A DNA stretch of 46,503 bases from the NCBI RefSeq assembly GCF_011044995.1, contig NZ_JAAKZW010000034.1:1-46503 (forward strand), in the 5' to 3' direction. How positions within the stretch are numbered: the first letter of the stretch is position 1; every line of letters begins with the position of its first letter. The notes beneath the pieces were generated by a model. It made no database searches. It was given only the letters and a program-made list of their open reading frames with translations, and had not been told where the DNA came from. Of the stretch, positions 16,769 through 24,789 are shown one piece after another. A program made the translations under genes and the position numbers. Source of the stretch: Streptomyces mesophilus (GTDB lineage Bacteria > Actinomycetota > Actinomycetes > Streptomycetales > Streptomycetaceae).

Positions 16769-19756
16769 GTGCTGGTCCGGGGTCGTAAGCGTGCGGCCGC
16801 GCTCGCTGCCGCGGTCATCGGGGGTCTGCTCGGCGGTGCGCCGGGTGCCTACGCCGAGCCGCCCGAGCCGGGTCTCACCGCACCCGAGCGCGAGAACGAC
16901 GGGGCGCTCCCTTCCGTATGGCCCCGTCCGCAGTCGTTGCGGTCCGCCGGAGCTCCCGTGCCCGTGGGCGAGCGGGTGTTCCTGCTCGTGGACGAAGCCG
17001 CCGATCCGTATGCGGTCGAGGCGCTGCGCACCCTGCTGCGGGACGCCGGCGCGCGGCAGATCAGCGAGGTGCGTGACGCGGCCGAGGTGTCAGGGCCGGG
17101 GCTGCTCGTGCGCGCCGGCCAGGAGCAGGGGCGCACCACCCCGCCCGCCGCTCTGCCCTCGCGCTCGCCCCGTTCCGGAACGGACGGCGCGCTGCGGGCC
17201 CTGAAGGTGGCCGAGCGCGGCGATCTGCCGTCCGGCGGCTATCGCATCGGGGTCGGCCGGGTCGACGGCCGGGACACGGTGGCGCTCGCGGGCGTCGGCG
17301 AGGACGGCCTCTTCCACGCCGTACAGACCCTGCGGCAGCTCGTGGTGGACGGGCAGTTCGCGGGGGTGCGCGTACGGGACTGGCCGGCTTCGGCGGTGCG
17401 GGGCACCACCGAGGGCTTCTACGGCACCCCGTGGACCGCCCAGGAGCGCCTGGAACAGCTCGACTTCATGGGCCGCACCAAGCAGAACCGGTACGTGTAC
17501 GCGCCCGGCGACGACCTCTACCGGCAGGCGAAGTGGCGCGAGCCCTATCCGGCGGCGCAGCGCGCGGAGTTCAGGAAGCTGGCCGAGCGCGCCCGCGCCA
17601 ACCATGTGACGCTCGCGTGGGCGGTCGCGCCCGGCCAGGCGATGTGTCTGTCATCGGACGGCGACCTCAAGGCGCTCATCAAGAAGATCGACTCGATGTG
17701 GGCGCTCGGCGCCCGGGCCTTCCAACTCCACTTCCAGGACGTCTCGTACAGCGAGTGGCACTGCGACGAGGACGCCGACGCCTTCGGTTCAGGACCCGAG
17801 GCCGCGGCGAAGGCACAGGCCCGCGTGGCGAACGCGGTCGCGAAGCATCTGGCCGGGCGCCACCCCCAGGCGGCTCCGCTGACCTTGATGCCCACCGAGT
17901 ACTACCAGGAGGGCTCGACCGACTACCGCGACCGGCTCGCGAAGGAGCTGAACGACGGGGTGCAGGTCGCCTGGACCGGTGTCGGTGTCGTACCGAAGAC
18001 CATCACCGGGCGTGAACTGGCCGGCGCACGCCGGGTGTTCAACGGCCATGACCTGGTGACCATGGACAACTACCCGGTCAACGACTACGCCGAGGACCGG
18101 ATTTTCCTCGGCCCGTACACCGGACGCGAACCCGCTGTCGCCACCGGTTCGGCGGCGCTGCTCGCCAATGCGATGCAGCAGCCCACGGCCTCGCGCATCC
18201 CGCTGTTCACGGCCGCCGACTACGCGTGGAACCCGAGGGCGTACCGGCCCGGGGAGTCCTGGCGGGCGGCGATCGCCGACCTCGCGGGCACCGACACCGA
18301 GGAGCGCGAGGCGGTGGCCGCCCTGGCCGGCCATGACGCCTCGTCCGTGCTCGGCGGCCGGGAGTCGGCGTATCTGCGGCCGCTGATCGAGGAGTTCTTC
18401 CAGGCGCGCTCCACGGCGGACGAGCGTCGCCTCGACGAGGCGGCCCGCCGGCTCTCCGCAGCGTTCTCCGTCATGCGGCAGACCCCCGGCCGCCTCGGCG
18501 ACACGGATCTCGGGCGCGAAGTGCGGCCGTGGACCGAGCAGTTGGGGCGCTACGGCGAGGCCGGCGAACTGGCCGTCGAGCTGCTGCTCGCGCAGGCGCG
18601 CGGACAGGGCGAGGACGCCTGGCGCTCGGCGCGGCGGCTCGAGTCCCTGCGCACCGCCCTGAAGTCCGGGCAGGTGACGGTCGGCGAGGGTGTGCTCGAC
18701 GCGTTCCTCGGCCGGGCCCAGGAGGAGGCCGCGGCCTGGACCGGCGCCGACCGCGCGACCCCGCGCAAGGACGCGAAGGACTCCAAGGCCCCGGTGGAGC
18801 GCCCGGACAAGGACCGCCTGGACCTCTCCCGGCCGCGCCCGCTCGACGCGGTGACCGTCATGACGGTGCCGGGTACGCGCGGCACCCTGCAGGCCCATGT
18901 CCCGGGCAAGGGCTGGCGTTCGCTCGGCGAGGTGTCACCGAGCGGCTGGACGGAGGCGCGCGGGCTTCCCCAGGAGCACGTGGACTCGCTGCGTGTGCTC
19001 TGGCAGGGCGAGGCGGGCCGGGTGGAACACCTCGTCCCCTGGTACGCCGACGGCCCGTCCGCCGCCCTGGAGCTCTCCCGCGGCGAACTCGACGTGGAGA
19101 TCGGCGGCGCTCCCCAGCGCATCGCGGCCCGTCTCACCTCCCGGCGCCCGGACGCGGTGAGCGGCCGGGTCACGGCGGAGCCCCCGGCCGGCGTCGAGGT
19201 GCGCACCCCGGTCTCCTCGACACTGCCGCGGGGCACTCGGCGGGACGTGCCGGTGGAGATCAAGGTGCCGGCCGGCACACCCTCGGGGACGTACGAGATT
19301 CCGGTGAAGTTCGGCTCGCAGACCAGGACGTTGACCGTACGGGCGCATCCTCGCGTGGCCGGCCAGGATCTGGCCCGCACCGCGAAGGCCACGTCCTCGG
19401 GCGACGAGACCCCCGACTTCCCCGCGGCGGACGCCAACGACGGTGATCCGGGGACCCGTTGGTCCTCGCTCGTCGAGGACGGCCAGTGGTGGCAGATGGA
19501 ACTCGCCTCGCCGGCCCGCGTCGGCCAGGTGGTCCTCACCTGGCAGGACGCCCACGCCTCCCGCTACCGGATCCAGGTCTCCTCCGACGGCCGCGTCTGG
19601 CGTACGGCCGCGACCGTGCGCGAGGGGCGGGGCGGGCGCGAGGCGGTGGGGCTCGATGCGCGGGATGCGCGCTTCGTGCGGGTGCAGATGGATGAGCGGG
19701 CCACCGAGTACGGGGTGTCGCTGTGGTCGGTGGAGGCGTACGCGGCCGCCGAGTAG
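16769..19756 (+). CDS. Secreted GH84 beta-N-acetylglucosaminidase-like protein
   Basis: The 995-aa product starts at the GTG at 16769 (GGCGGGAG just upstream), giving a clear signal peptide VRGRKRAAALAAAVIGG...GAYA. A GH20b-like N-terminal domain spans about 45-200. The GH84 catalytic domain (about 205-500) begins RGTTEGFYGTPWT and includes YAPGDDLYRQAKWREPYP and MPTEYYQEG with NYPVNDY. After a helical region come a NEW3-like domain (about 770-865) and a C-terminal F5/8 type C (CBM32-like) domain (about 868-995). GH84 enzymes remove terminal beta-GlcNAc. The usual catalytic Asp-Asp pair reads Gln 323-Asp 324 here (LHFQDVS), so activity is uncertain. It has its own promoter region and no partner gene on its strand. 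Confidence 0.9.
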   Translation: MLVRGRKRAAALAAAVIGGLLGGAPGAYAEPPEPGLTAPERENDGALPSVWPRPQSLRSAGAPVPVGERVFLLVDEAADPYAVEALRTLLRDAGARQISEVRDAAEVSGPGLLVRAGQEQGRTTPPAALPSRSPRSGTDGALRALKVAERGDLPSGGYRIGVGRVDGRDTVALAGVGEDGLFHAVQTLRQLVVDGQFAGVRVRDWPASAVRGTTEGFYGTPWTAQERLEQLDFMGRTKQNRYVYAPGDDLYRQAKWREPYPAAQRAEFRKLAERARANHVTLAWAVAPGQAMCLSSDGDLKALIKKIDSMWALGARAFQLHFQDVSYSEWHCDEDADAFGSGPEAAAKAQARVANAVAKHLAGRHPQAAPLTLMPTEYYQEGSTDYRDRLAKELNDGVQVAWTGVGVVPKTITGRELAGARRVFNGHDLVTMDNYPVNDYAEDRIFLGPYTGREPAVATGSAALLANAMQQPTASRIPLFTAADYAWNPRAYRPGESWRAAIADLAGTDTEEREAVAALAGHDASSVLGGRESAYLRPLIEEFFQARSTADERRLDEAARRLSAAFSVMRQTPGRLGDTDLGREVRPWTEQLGRYGEAGELAVELLLAQARGQGEDAWRSARRLESLRTALKSGQVTVGEGVLDAFLGRAQEEAAAWTGADRATPRKDAKDSKAPVERPDKDRLDLSRPRPLDAVTVMTVPGTRGTLQAHVPGKGWRSLGEVSPSGWTEARGLPQEHVDSLRVLWQGEAGRVEHLVPWYADGPSAALELSRGELDVEIGGAPQRIAARLTSRRPDAVSGRVTAEPPAGVEVRTPVSSTLPRGTRRDVPVEIKVPAGTPSGTYEIPVKFGSQTRTLTVRAHPRVAGQDLARTAKATSSGDETPDFPAADANDGDPGTRWSSLVEDGQWWQMELASPARVGQVVLTWQDAHASRYRIQVSSDGRVWRTAATVREGRGGREAVGLDARDARFVRVQMDERATEYGVSLWSVEAYAAAE

Positions 19757-19844
19757 CCGACGCCTCACCCCGAATCGCCCTTGTTTGTCCCGGACATGAG
19801 CGGAACGCCGTCTCTCACTTCGCGCTTCCCGCCCGCCAGCTATT

Positions 19845-19873
19845 CACTGAGTACATATAGCCGGTACATAGTG
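19845..19873. promoter_or_regulatory. Candidate PadR operator in the padR promoter region
   Basis: CACTGAGTAC and GTACATAGTG form an imperfect dyad ending 5 bp before the padR ATG. GTACATA also occurs as a direct repeat (19851 and 19864, 13-bp period). An A/T-rich patch like this is unusual for the surrounding DNA and fits an autoregulated PadR promoter. Inferred from position. Confidence 0.5.
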
Positions 19874-19878
19874 GAGCC

Positions 19879-20427
19879 ATGAGCACCCGCCACGTCCTGC
19901 TCGGCCTGCTCACCGCGGGCCCGAGTCACGGCTACGACCTCAAGCGACGCCATGACGAGCGCTTCCCGCAGGCGCGTCCGCTGGCGTACGGGCAGGTCTA
20001 CACAACGCTCCAGCGGCTCGTACGGGACGGTCTCGCGGAGGTCGAGGGCACGGACGCCGACGGCGGTCCGGAGCGCACGCACTACCGCTCGACCGACAAG
20101 GGCTCCGTCGAACTCGCCCACTGGCTGGGCGAGATCGCACCGCCCGCCCCGTTCGTCACCAACGACATCTTCGCCAAGGTCGTCGTCGCGATCCTCGCCG
20201 AGGCGGCCGGCGAACCGGCCGACCCGGCCGCGTATCTGCGCGCCCAGCGCACCGCCCACATGGCGCGGATGCGGGAGCTGACGGCCCTGAAGACCGCACC
20301 GGGGGCGGATCTCGCGACGGTGCTCTCCGCCGATTACGCGCTCAGCCATCTCGACGCCGATCTGCGCTGGATGACCACCACCGCCGGCCGGCTCGCCGCT
20401 CTCACCGAGGAGATCAGGAACGTATGA
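19879..20427 (+). CDS. PadR-family transcriptional regulator
   Basis: The 182-aa protein begins with the PadR winged helix: RHVLLGLLTAGPSHGYDLKRRHDERFP, then YGQVYTTLQRLVRDGLAEVEG and a wing ending HYRSTDKG. The C-terminal half is helical, as in the PadR dimerisation domain. It probably represses the operon it heads: its stop overlaps the ATG of the ABC ATPase gene by 4 nt (ATGA), and the permease follows. The ATG has GTGGAG 3 nt upstream. The ligand is unknown; in related operons it is often an antibiotic or membrane-active compound. Confidence 0.92.
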   Translation: MSTRHVLLGLLTAGPSHGYDLKRRHDERFPQARPLAYGQVYTTLQRLVRDGLAEVEGTDADGGPERTHYRSTDKGSVELAHWLGEIAPPAPFVTNDIFAKVVVAILAEAAGEPADPAAYLRAQRTAHMARMRELTALKTAPGADLATVLSADYALSHLDADLRWMTTTAGRLAALTEEIRNV

Positions 20428-21152
20428 CCCCATCGACAGCGCCCTTGATCACCGCACGCGGACTCGAGAAGGCGTACGGAAGGACCGACGCCCTGCGCGG
20501 CGCCTCGCTCACCCTCGGCGCCGGCGAGATCCTCGCCGTCACCGGCGCGAGCGGAAGCGGCAAGTCGACGCTCCTGCACTGCCTCGCGGGGATCGTCACG
20601 CCCGACTCGGGCAGCGTGCGCTATGACGGGAAGCAGGTGGAGAACCTGTCCGAGGCGCAGCGGACCGAGCTGCGCCGGACCGACTTCGGGATCCTCTTCC
20701 AGTTCGGCCAGTTGATCCCCGAGCTGTCGGCTATGGACAACGTCGCGCTGCCGCTGCTGCTCGCGGGGGTACGCCGGGCCGCCGCGCATCAGCAGGCCGC
20801 CGACTGGCTCGGGAAGTTCGGGGTGTACGGGCAGGCCCGGCTGCGGCCCGGCGAGATGAGCGGCGGACAGGCGCAACGCGTCTCCCTGGCACGGGCGTTG
20901 GTGACCGGGCCGAAGGTGGTCTTCGCCGACGAGCCGACGGGCGCCCTGGACACGCTGACCGGGGAGCAGGTGATGACCACCCTGGTGCAGTCGGCCCGCG
21001 AGAGCGGCTGCGCGGTCGTGCTCATCACCCATGACGCCCAGGTGGCCGCGTACGCGGACCGTGAAGTGGTGCTGCGCGACGGTGTGGTGAAGGCCGACGA
21101 GCCGTGGGCCGCGGAGCACTTCAGCAGGGCGGAGGTGCGCGGCAATGACTGA
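20424..21152 (+). CDS. ABC transporter ATP-binding protein (MacB/LolD type)
   Basis: The 242-aa ATPase has the Walker A GASGSGKST at residues 41-49, a Q-loop ILFQFGQLIPELSAMDNVALPL, the signature MSGGQAQR, Walker B VVFADEPTG with ALD following, and the H-loop ITHD. The sequence around the Q-loop is of the MacB/LolD kind that pairs with FtsX-type permeases. It overlaps padR by 4 nt and the permease by 8 nt, so the three are translationally coupled. It powers efflux or envelope-stress work of the permease rather than import. Confidence 0.93.
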   Translation: MTPSTAPLITARGLEKAYGRTDALRGASLTLGAGEILAVTGASGSGKSTLLHCLAGIVTPDSGSVRYDGKQVENLSEAQRTELRRTDFGILFQFGQLIPELSAMDNVALPLLLAGVRRAAAHQQAADWLGKFGVYGQARLRPGEMSGGQAQRVSLARALVTGPKVVFADEPTGALDTLTGEQVMTTLVQSARESGCAVVLITHDAQVAAYADREVVLRDGVVKADEPWAAEHFSRAEVRGND

Positions 21153-22587
21153 ACTCACCCCCGTACGCGACCTCCTGATGAAACCCGTGCGAGCGGGGCT
21201 GCTCGGCAACACCCGGCTCGCGGCGACTCTGCTGCGCGGTTCCAACCGCCGGGAGTGGTGGCGGATCGGGCTGACCGGGCTCGCGTCGCTGTTGGCCACG
21301 GTGTTCGCGCTCATGGCGATCCTGGTGGCGTCGATCACCTGGGACACCCGCTTGCAGAGCGGCACCGAGGCGATGCCCGTGGCGGACCGCTACAGCATCG
21401 CCGTTCTGAACGACCCCGGTGTGCGCCCCGGTTTCGCCTTCGCCATCGCCATGCTGCTCGTGCCGGTGCTCGGCTTCCTGGCCCAGACCACGCGGGTCGG
21501 CGCCGTCCATCGCGACCGCAGGTTCGCGAACCTGCGGCTCGCGGGCGCCACGCCCCGGCAGGTCCGTTCGCTCGCGGCCGTCGAGGCCGGGCTGACCTGT
21601 CTGGCCGGGGCGGTGGCGGGGCTGCTGCTCTTCCTCGGCGTGCACGCCCTGTTCGGACGGCTCCAGTCGGGCCGCGTGCTGCACTGGCCCAGCGACGTGG
21701 CCGTGGCCTGGCCCGCCGCCCTCGCCGTGGTCCTCGCCGTCCCGCTGGCCGTCACGCTCCTGAGCGTCCTGGTGCTTCACCGCGTCGTGACATCACCGCT
21801 CGGGGTGGTGCGCCGGGCACGCAAGCAGCGCAGCCGCGGCTTCTACGTGGTGTTCGTGCTGTGCACGGCAGGCGCGTACGTGACAGTGCAGGTCGGCCTG
21901 CAGGCGGACCTCGTGAGCGCGGTCTTCCCGGTGCTCGCCCTGGTGGCCGTCGTCCTCGTGGGCGTCGGCGCGGTGGCGTCCGCGTCCGCCTTCGCCCGGT
22001 CGATGGGCGGCGCCCTGCTCAAGCGCGCCCAGCGGCCCGATGTGCTGATCGCGGCCGGCCGGCTCAAGGCCGACCCCTGGGCCTCGGCCCGTATCCACGG
22101 CACCCTGCTCCTGGTCACCGTGGCCGGCGTGATCCTCGTCGGGGTCCGCGCCCTGATCCTGAGCGAGGTCGATGCTTACGGCGCCAACGACGACGGCTAC
22201 TACTCCAGCGGCATCAACCTGATCGCCGCCGCCCTCCTTGTCGCCACCGTCATCGCGCTGCTCGCCCTGCTCACGGGGACCGCGGAGTCGCTGATCACCC
22301 GGCGCCGCGCGCTCGCCGCGCAGTCCGCGGCGGGAGTCCCGCAGGCGGTGCTGCGCCGGGCGGTGCTCCTGGAGACCGCGCTGCCGCTCGCCCCCGCGAT
22401 GCTGGTCGCGGGCGTCGGCGGAGTGGCCCTCTACGTCGCGTACGGCGGCCTGATGGGACGGCCGCTGCCGCTGCTCTCGTCGCTGCTCGTGCCGGTCGGT
22501 GTGTACGCCGCGTGCCTGCTGGCCACCGCCTGCACCCTGCCGTTGCTGCGGCGGGCGCTGCATCCGGCGGAGCTGCGCTACGAGTAG
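21145..22587 (+). CDS. FtsX-like ABC transporter permease
   Basis: The 480-aa membrane protein has about ten helices in two FtsX-like halves. The first half has a helix at about 42-65 and a loop RFANLRLAGATPRQVRSLAAVEAGLTCL, the coupling-helix motif of FtsX permeases. The second has RRALAAQSAAGVPQAVLRRAVLLETALPL, its counterpart. There is no large extracellular domain of the MacB kind between the first two helices. It overlaps the ATPase gene by 8 nt. With PadR upstream, an exporter giving resistance to a membrane-active compound is the likely role; the substrate is unknown. Confidence 0.9.
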   Translation: MTELTPVRDLLMKPVRAGLLGNTRLAATLLRGSNRREWWRIGLTGLASLLATVFALMAILVASITWDTRLQSGTEAMPVADRYSIAVLNDPGVRPGFAFAIAMLLVPVLGFLAQTTRVGAVHRDRRFANLRLAGATPRQVRSLAAVEAGLTCLAGAVAGLLLFLGVHALFGRLQSGRVLHWPSDVAVAWPAALAVVLAVPLAVTLLSVLVLHRVVTSPLGVVRRARKQRSRGFYVVFVLCTAGAYVTVQVGLQADLVSAVFPVLALVAVVLVGVGAVASASAFARSMGGALLKRAQRPDVLIAAGRLKADPWASARIHGTLLLVTVAGVILVGVRALILSEVDAYGANDDGYYSSGINLIAAALLVATVIALLALLTGTAESLITRRRALAAQSAAGVPQAVLRRAVLLETALPLAPAMLVAGVGGVALYVAYGGLMGRPLPLLSSLLVPVGVYAACLLATACTLPLLRRALHPAELRYE

Positions 22588-22618
22588 ACGAGGACGTGTG
22601 CCCTCTCCGTACAGCATG

Positions 22619-22652
22619 TGTGTGCCCTCTCCGTGCCGGGAGAGGGCACACA
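22619..22652. terminator. Bidirectional terminator between permease and HNH genes
   Basis: TGTGTGCCCTCTCC (22619-22632) pairs perfectly with GGAGAGGGCACACA (22639-22652), followed by AAAAAC, so a T run is present for the minus-strand gene. A second copy of GTGTGCCCTCTCCGT lies 24 bp upstream (22596-22610) and could pair with the same right arm. Confidence 0.88.
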
Positions 22653-22669
22653 AAAACCCGGATCGAAGA

Positions 22670-23206
22670 TCAGGCAGAGATGCCGTCGATCCGGGCCATC
22701 GCATCGTCCGCGCCATAGGGCTGCAGGTACGGCAGCCAGCGCGGATCCCTATGCCCGGTGCCGATGATGCGCCAGGCGAGACCGGTGGGCGGGGCCGGTT
22801 TGTGGCGCAGCCGCCAGCCGATCTCGACCAGGTGGCGGTCCGCTTTGACGTGGTTGCAGCGCCGGCAGGACGCCACCACGTTGTCCCAGGCGTGGCGGCC
22901 GCCGCGGCTTTTGGGGATCACGTGGTCGACGCTGGTTGCGACGCCACCGCAGTAGACACAGCGTCCGCCGTCACGGGCGAACAGAGCGCGCCGGGTGAGC
23001 GGAACGGGCCCCCGATAGGGGACCCGGACGAAGCGCTTCAGCCGGACGACGCTGGGGGCTGGGATGGTGCGCGTGGCACTGTGCAGGAAAGCGCCGGATT
23101 CCTCGAGGCACATGGCCTTGTTCTCAAGCACGAGGATGAGCGCGCGGCGGAGCGGTACGACGCCGAGCGGCTCGTACGACGCGTTGAGGACCAGGACATG
23201 CGGCAC
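22670..23206 (-). CDS. HNH endonuclease
   Basis: The 178-aa protein has the HNH core with a treble-clef zinc site: CVYCGG near residue 88, SVDHVIPKSRGGRHAWDNVVASCRRCN with the DH pair, the central Asn and the second CxxC, then HVKADR. An N-terminal segment LVLNASYEPLGVVPLRRALILVL precedes it, as in the widespread actinobacterial HNH group found on chromosomes. No intron, phage or defence partner is near. Its role in the cell is not established; a metal-dependent nuclease is expected from the motif. It converges on the permease operon. Confidence 0.9.
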   Translation of the reverse strand: MPHVLVLNASYEPLGVVPLRRALILVLENKAMCLEESGAFLHSATRTIPAPSVVRLKRFVRVPYRGPVPLTRRALFARDGGRCVYCGGVATSVDHVIPKSRGGRHAWDNVVASCRRCNHVKADRHLVEIGWRLRHKPAPPTGLAWRIIGTGHRDPRWLPYLQPYGADDAMARIDGISA

Positions 23207-23409
23207 CGATGCCTCCTAATACGCCGGCGGCGCGTGGCTCGCGCCGGGACGATCTGTAGCCAGTCTCCCCTCATGGCTGGTCGAAGCGCCACCATGTCCC
23301 GGTAACGGGCTCGGAGTGTTTTCGACCACACCGAGTACATCCCCAGGTGAGGCACGTCTCTCCCCTCCGCATGGCAACGATCCAGGCGCAATGCCCCGTT
23401 AGTGTTATT

Positions 23410-23452
23410 GGTCTGCCCGCGCACACCGCCGACGCTGTCCGGCGGGCAGACC
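23410..23452. promoter_or_regulatory. Perfect 11-bp inverted repeat before the MscS gene
   Basis: GGTCTGCCCGC (23410-23420) and GCGGGCAGACC (23442-23452) are perfect complements, 21 bp apart, ending 9 bp before the RBS of the channel gene. It may be an operator or an RNA hairpin in the leader. It lacks a T run, so a terminator is less likely. Confidence 0.5.
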
Positions 23453-23474
23453 GCTATACGTGGAGGTTCCTGCC

Positions 23475-24536
23475 GTGCTCTTGTCCGCTCTCGCGGCCGC
23501 CGACCCCAGCGCGCCACCGTCGATCCAGGACGCCCAGGAGAAGGCGGAGAACGCCGCCGGCTGGGTGGAGGAGAACTGGTCGACCTGGCTGGCCGTCGGG
23601 CTGCGGGTGCTGCTGATCGTGGTGATCGCGACCGTGCTGCGGCATTTCATCCGCAAGGCGATCACCAAGTTCATAGAACGGATGAACCGCGCCACCCCGG
23701 CCCTCGACGGCACCGCGCTCGGCGGTCTCCTGGTGAACGCCGAGCGGCGGCGGCAGCGGTCCGAGGCGATCGGCTCCGTGCTGCGGTCGGTGGCGTCCTT
23801 CGTGATCCTCGGGACCGCGGCGCTGATGATCCTCGGCGCGTTCGAGATCGATCTCGCGCCGCTGCTCGCCTCGGCGGGTGTCGCGGGTGTGGCGCTCGGC
23901 TTCGGTGCGCGCAACCTCGTGACCGACTTCCTGTCCGGCGTCTTCATGATCATCGAGGATCAGTACGGGGTCGGTGACTCCATCGACGCGGGCGTGGCCT
24001 CCGGCGAGGTCATCGAGGTCGGCCTGCGGGTGACCAAGCTGCGCGGTGACAACGGCGAGATCTGGTACGTGCGCAACGGCGAGGTCAAGCGGATCGGGAA
24101 CCTGTCGCAGGGCTGGGCCACCGCCATGGTCGATGTGTCGGTGCGGCCGGACGAGGACCTGGAGAAGGTACGCGCCACGCTGGTCGAGGTCGGCGAGGAG
24201 CTGGCGAAGGACGAGCCCTGGAACGAGCGGCTCTGGGGGCCGGTCGAGGTGCTCGGGCTCGATGCCGTGTATCTGGACTCGATGGTCGTACGGGTCTCCG
24301 CGAAGACCATGCCGGGCAAGGCGCTCGGGGTCGAGCGGGAGCTGCGCTGGCGGATCAAGCAGGCCTTCGACGCGGCCGGGATCAGGATCGTGGGCGGGGT
24401 GCCGCCGGTCGCCGTGGACGACGCGGGTCCCGACCCGGCCGCGGGTGTCGCGGCGCCGTCCGCCTATGCGTCGCCCACGTCGCCGCAGTCGGTCGCGGCG
24501 ACGCCGATCGCTCCGCCGGCCAACTTGGCCAAGTAA
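23475..24536 (+). CDS. MscS-family mechanosensitive channel
   Basis: The 353-aa protein has a helix at about 23-45 (WLAVGLRVLLIVVIATVL), one at about 95-117 and the pore-lining helix at about 118-150 (LAPLLASAGVAGVALGFGARNLVTDFLSG), the Gly/Ala-rich MscS TM3. The cytoplasmic beta domain follows (IIEDQYGVGD...GEVIEVGLRVTKLR and WYVRNGEVKRIGN) and the C-terminal alpha/beta part; a Pro/Ala-rich tail ends it. It should release solutes on hypo-osmotic shock. The GTG at 23475 is preferred to one at 23460, since GGAGG lies at 23462-23466 in front of it. It is monocistronic and ends at a terminator. Confidence 0.9.
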   Translation: MLLSALAAADPSAPPSIQDAQEKAENAAGWVEENWSTWLAVGLRVLLIVVIATVLRHFIRKAITKFIERMNRATPALDGTALGGLLVNAERRRQRSEAIGSVLRSVASFVILGTAALMILGAFEIDLAPLLASAGVAGVALGFGARNLVTDFLSGVFMIIEDQYGVGDSIDAGVASGEVIEVGLRVTKLRGDNGEIWYVRNGEVKRIGNLSQGWATAMVDVSVRPDEDLEKVRATLVEVGEELAKDEPWNERLWGPVEVLGLDAVYLDSMVVRVSAKTMPGKALGVERELRWRIKQAFDAAGIRIVGGVPPVAVDDAGPDPAAGVAAPSAYASPTSPQSVAATPIAPPANLAK

Positions 24537-24548
24537 CTCGCAGCAACC

Positions 24549-24583
24549 GAAGGGGCCGTGCCGGAAGGCGCGGCCCCTTTCGC
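24549..24583 (+). terminator. Terminator after the MscS gene
   Basis: AAGGGGCCG (24550-24558) pairs with CGGCCCCTT (24571-24579) and is followed by TC, 13 bp after the stop. Confidence 0.8.
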
Positions 24584-24590
24584 GTTGCCC

Positions 24591-24653
24591 GTAACGAGTT
24601 GCCGTAACGAGTTGCCGTAACGAGTCGCCGTAACGAGTCGCCGTAACGAGTTG
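24591..24653. repeat. 13-bp tandem repeat, 4.8 copies
   Basis: The unit GTAACGAGTTGCC starts at 24591, 24604, 24617, 24630 and 24643. Copies 3 and 4 carry T-to-C at one position; the fifth is incomplete. It lies between the MscS terminator and the csn promoter. No coding role is seen. Confidence 0.9.
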
Positions 24654-24675
24654 GTCTCCCCGCCGGCCGCGACCC

Positions 24676-24706
24676 TTGACGTCCCCCGGCCCTGCGCTGC
24701 TAACTT
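24676..24706 (+). promoter_or_regulatory. Candidate csn operon promoter
   Basis: TTGACG (24676-24681) as -35 and CTAACT or TAACTT (about 24700-24706) as -10, 18-19 bp apart, fit a vegetative promoter. The operator dyad starts 12 bp downstream, near the expected transcription start. Confidence 0.6.
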
Positions 24707-24718
24707 CCCCATAAGCAA

Positions 24719-24733
24719 TAGGAAACCTTCCTA
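24719..24733. promoter_or_regulatory. CsnR-box operator
   Basis: TAGGAA-ACC-TTCCTA is a perfect 6-bp dyad. It matches the AGGAAA/TTTCCT-type palindrome I recall as the CsnR target upstream of chitosanase genes and csnR-K in Streptomyces. It sits directly after the promoter and 57 bp before the csnR start, a position suited to repression of the whole operon, csnR included. Confidence 0.75.
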
Positions 24734-24789
24734 ACAGACAGCCGGGTACCGTCCCTGCCGTCACGAGCAGGGCTGTACGAGGGGGCACC

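Noticed and set aside
22670..23206. HNH protein as part of a defence or homing system
   Set aside because: No partner nuclease, methylase, intron or phage gene nearby; it looks like the common solitary chromosomal HNH group.
24591..24653. Tandem repeats as a CRISPR array or replication iterons
   Set aside because: Units are contiguous without spacers, there are no cas or rep genes, and no dnaA/oriC context.
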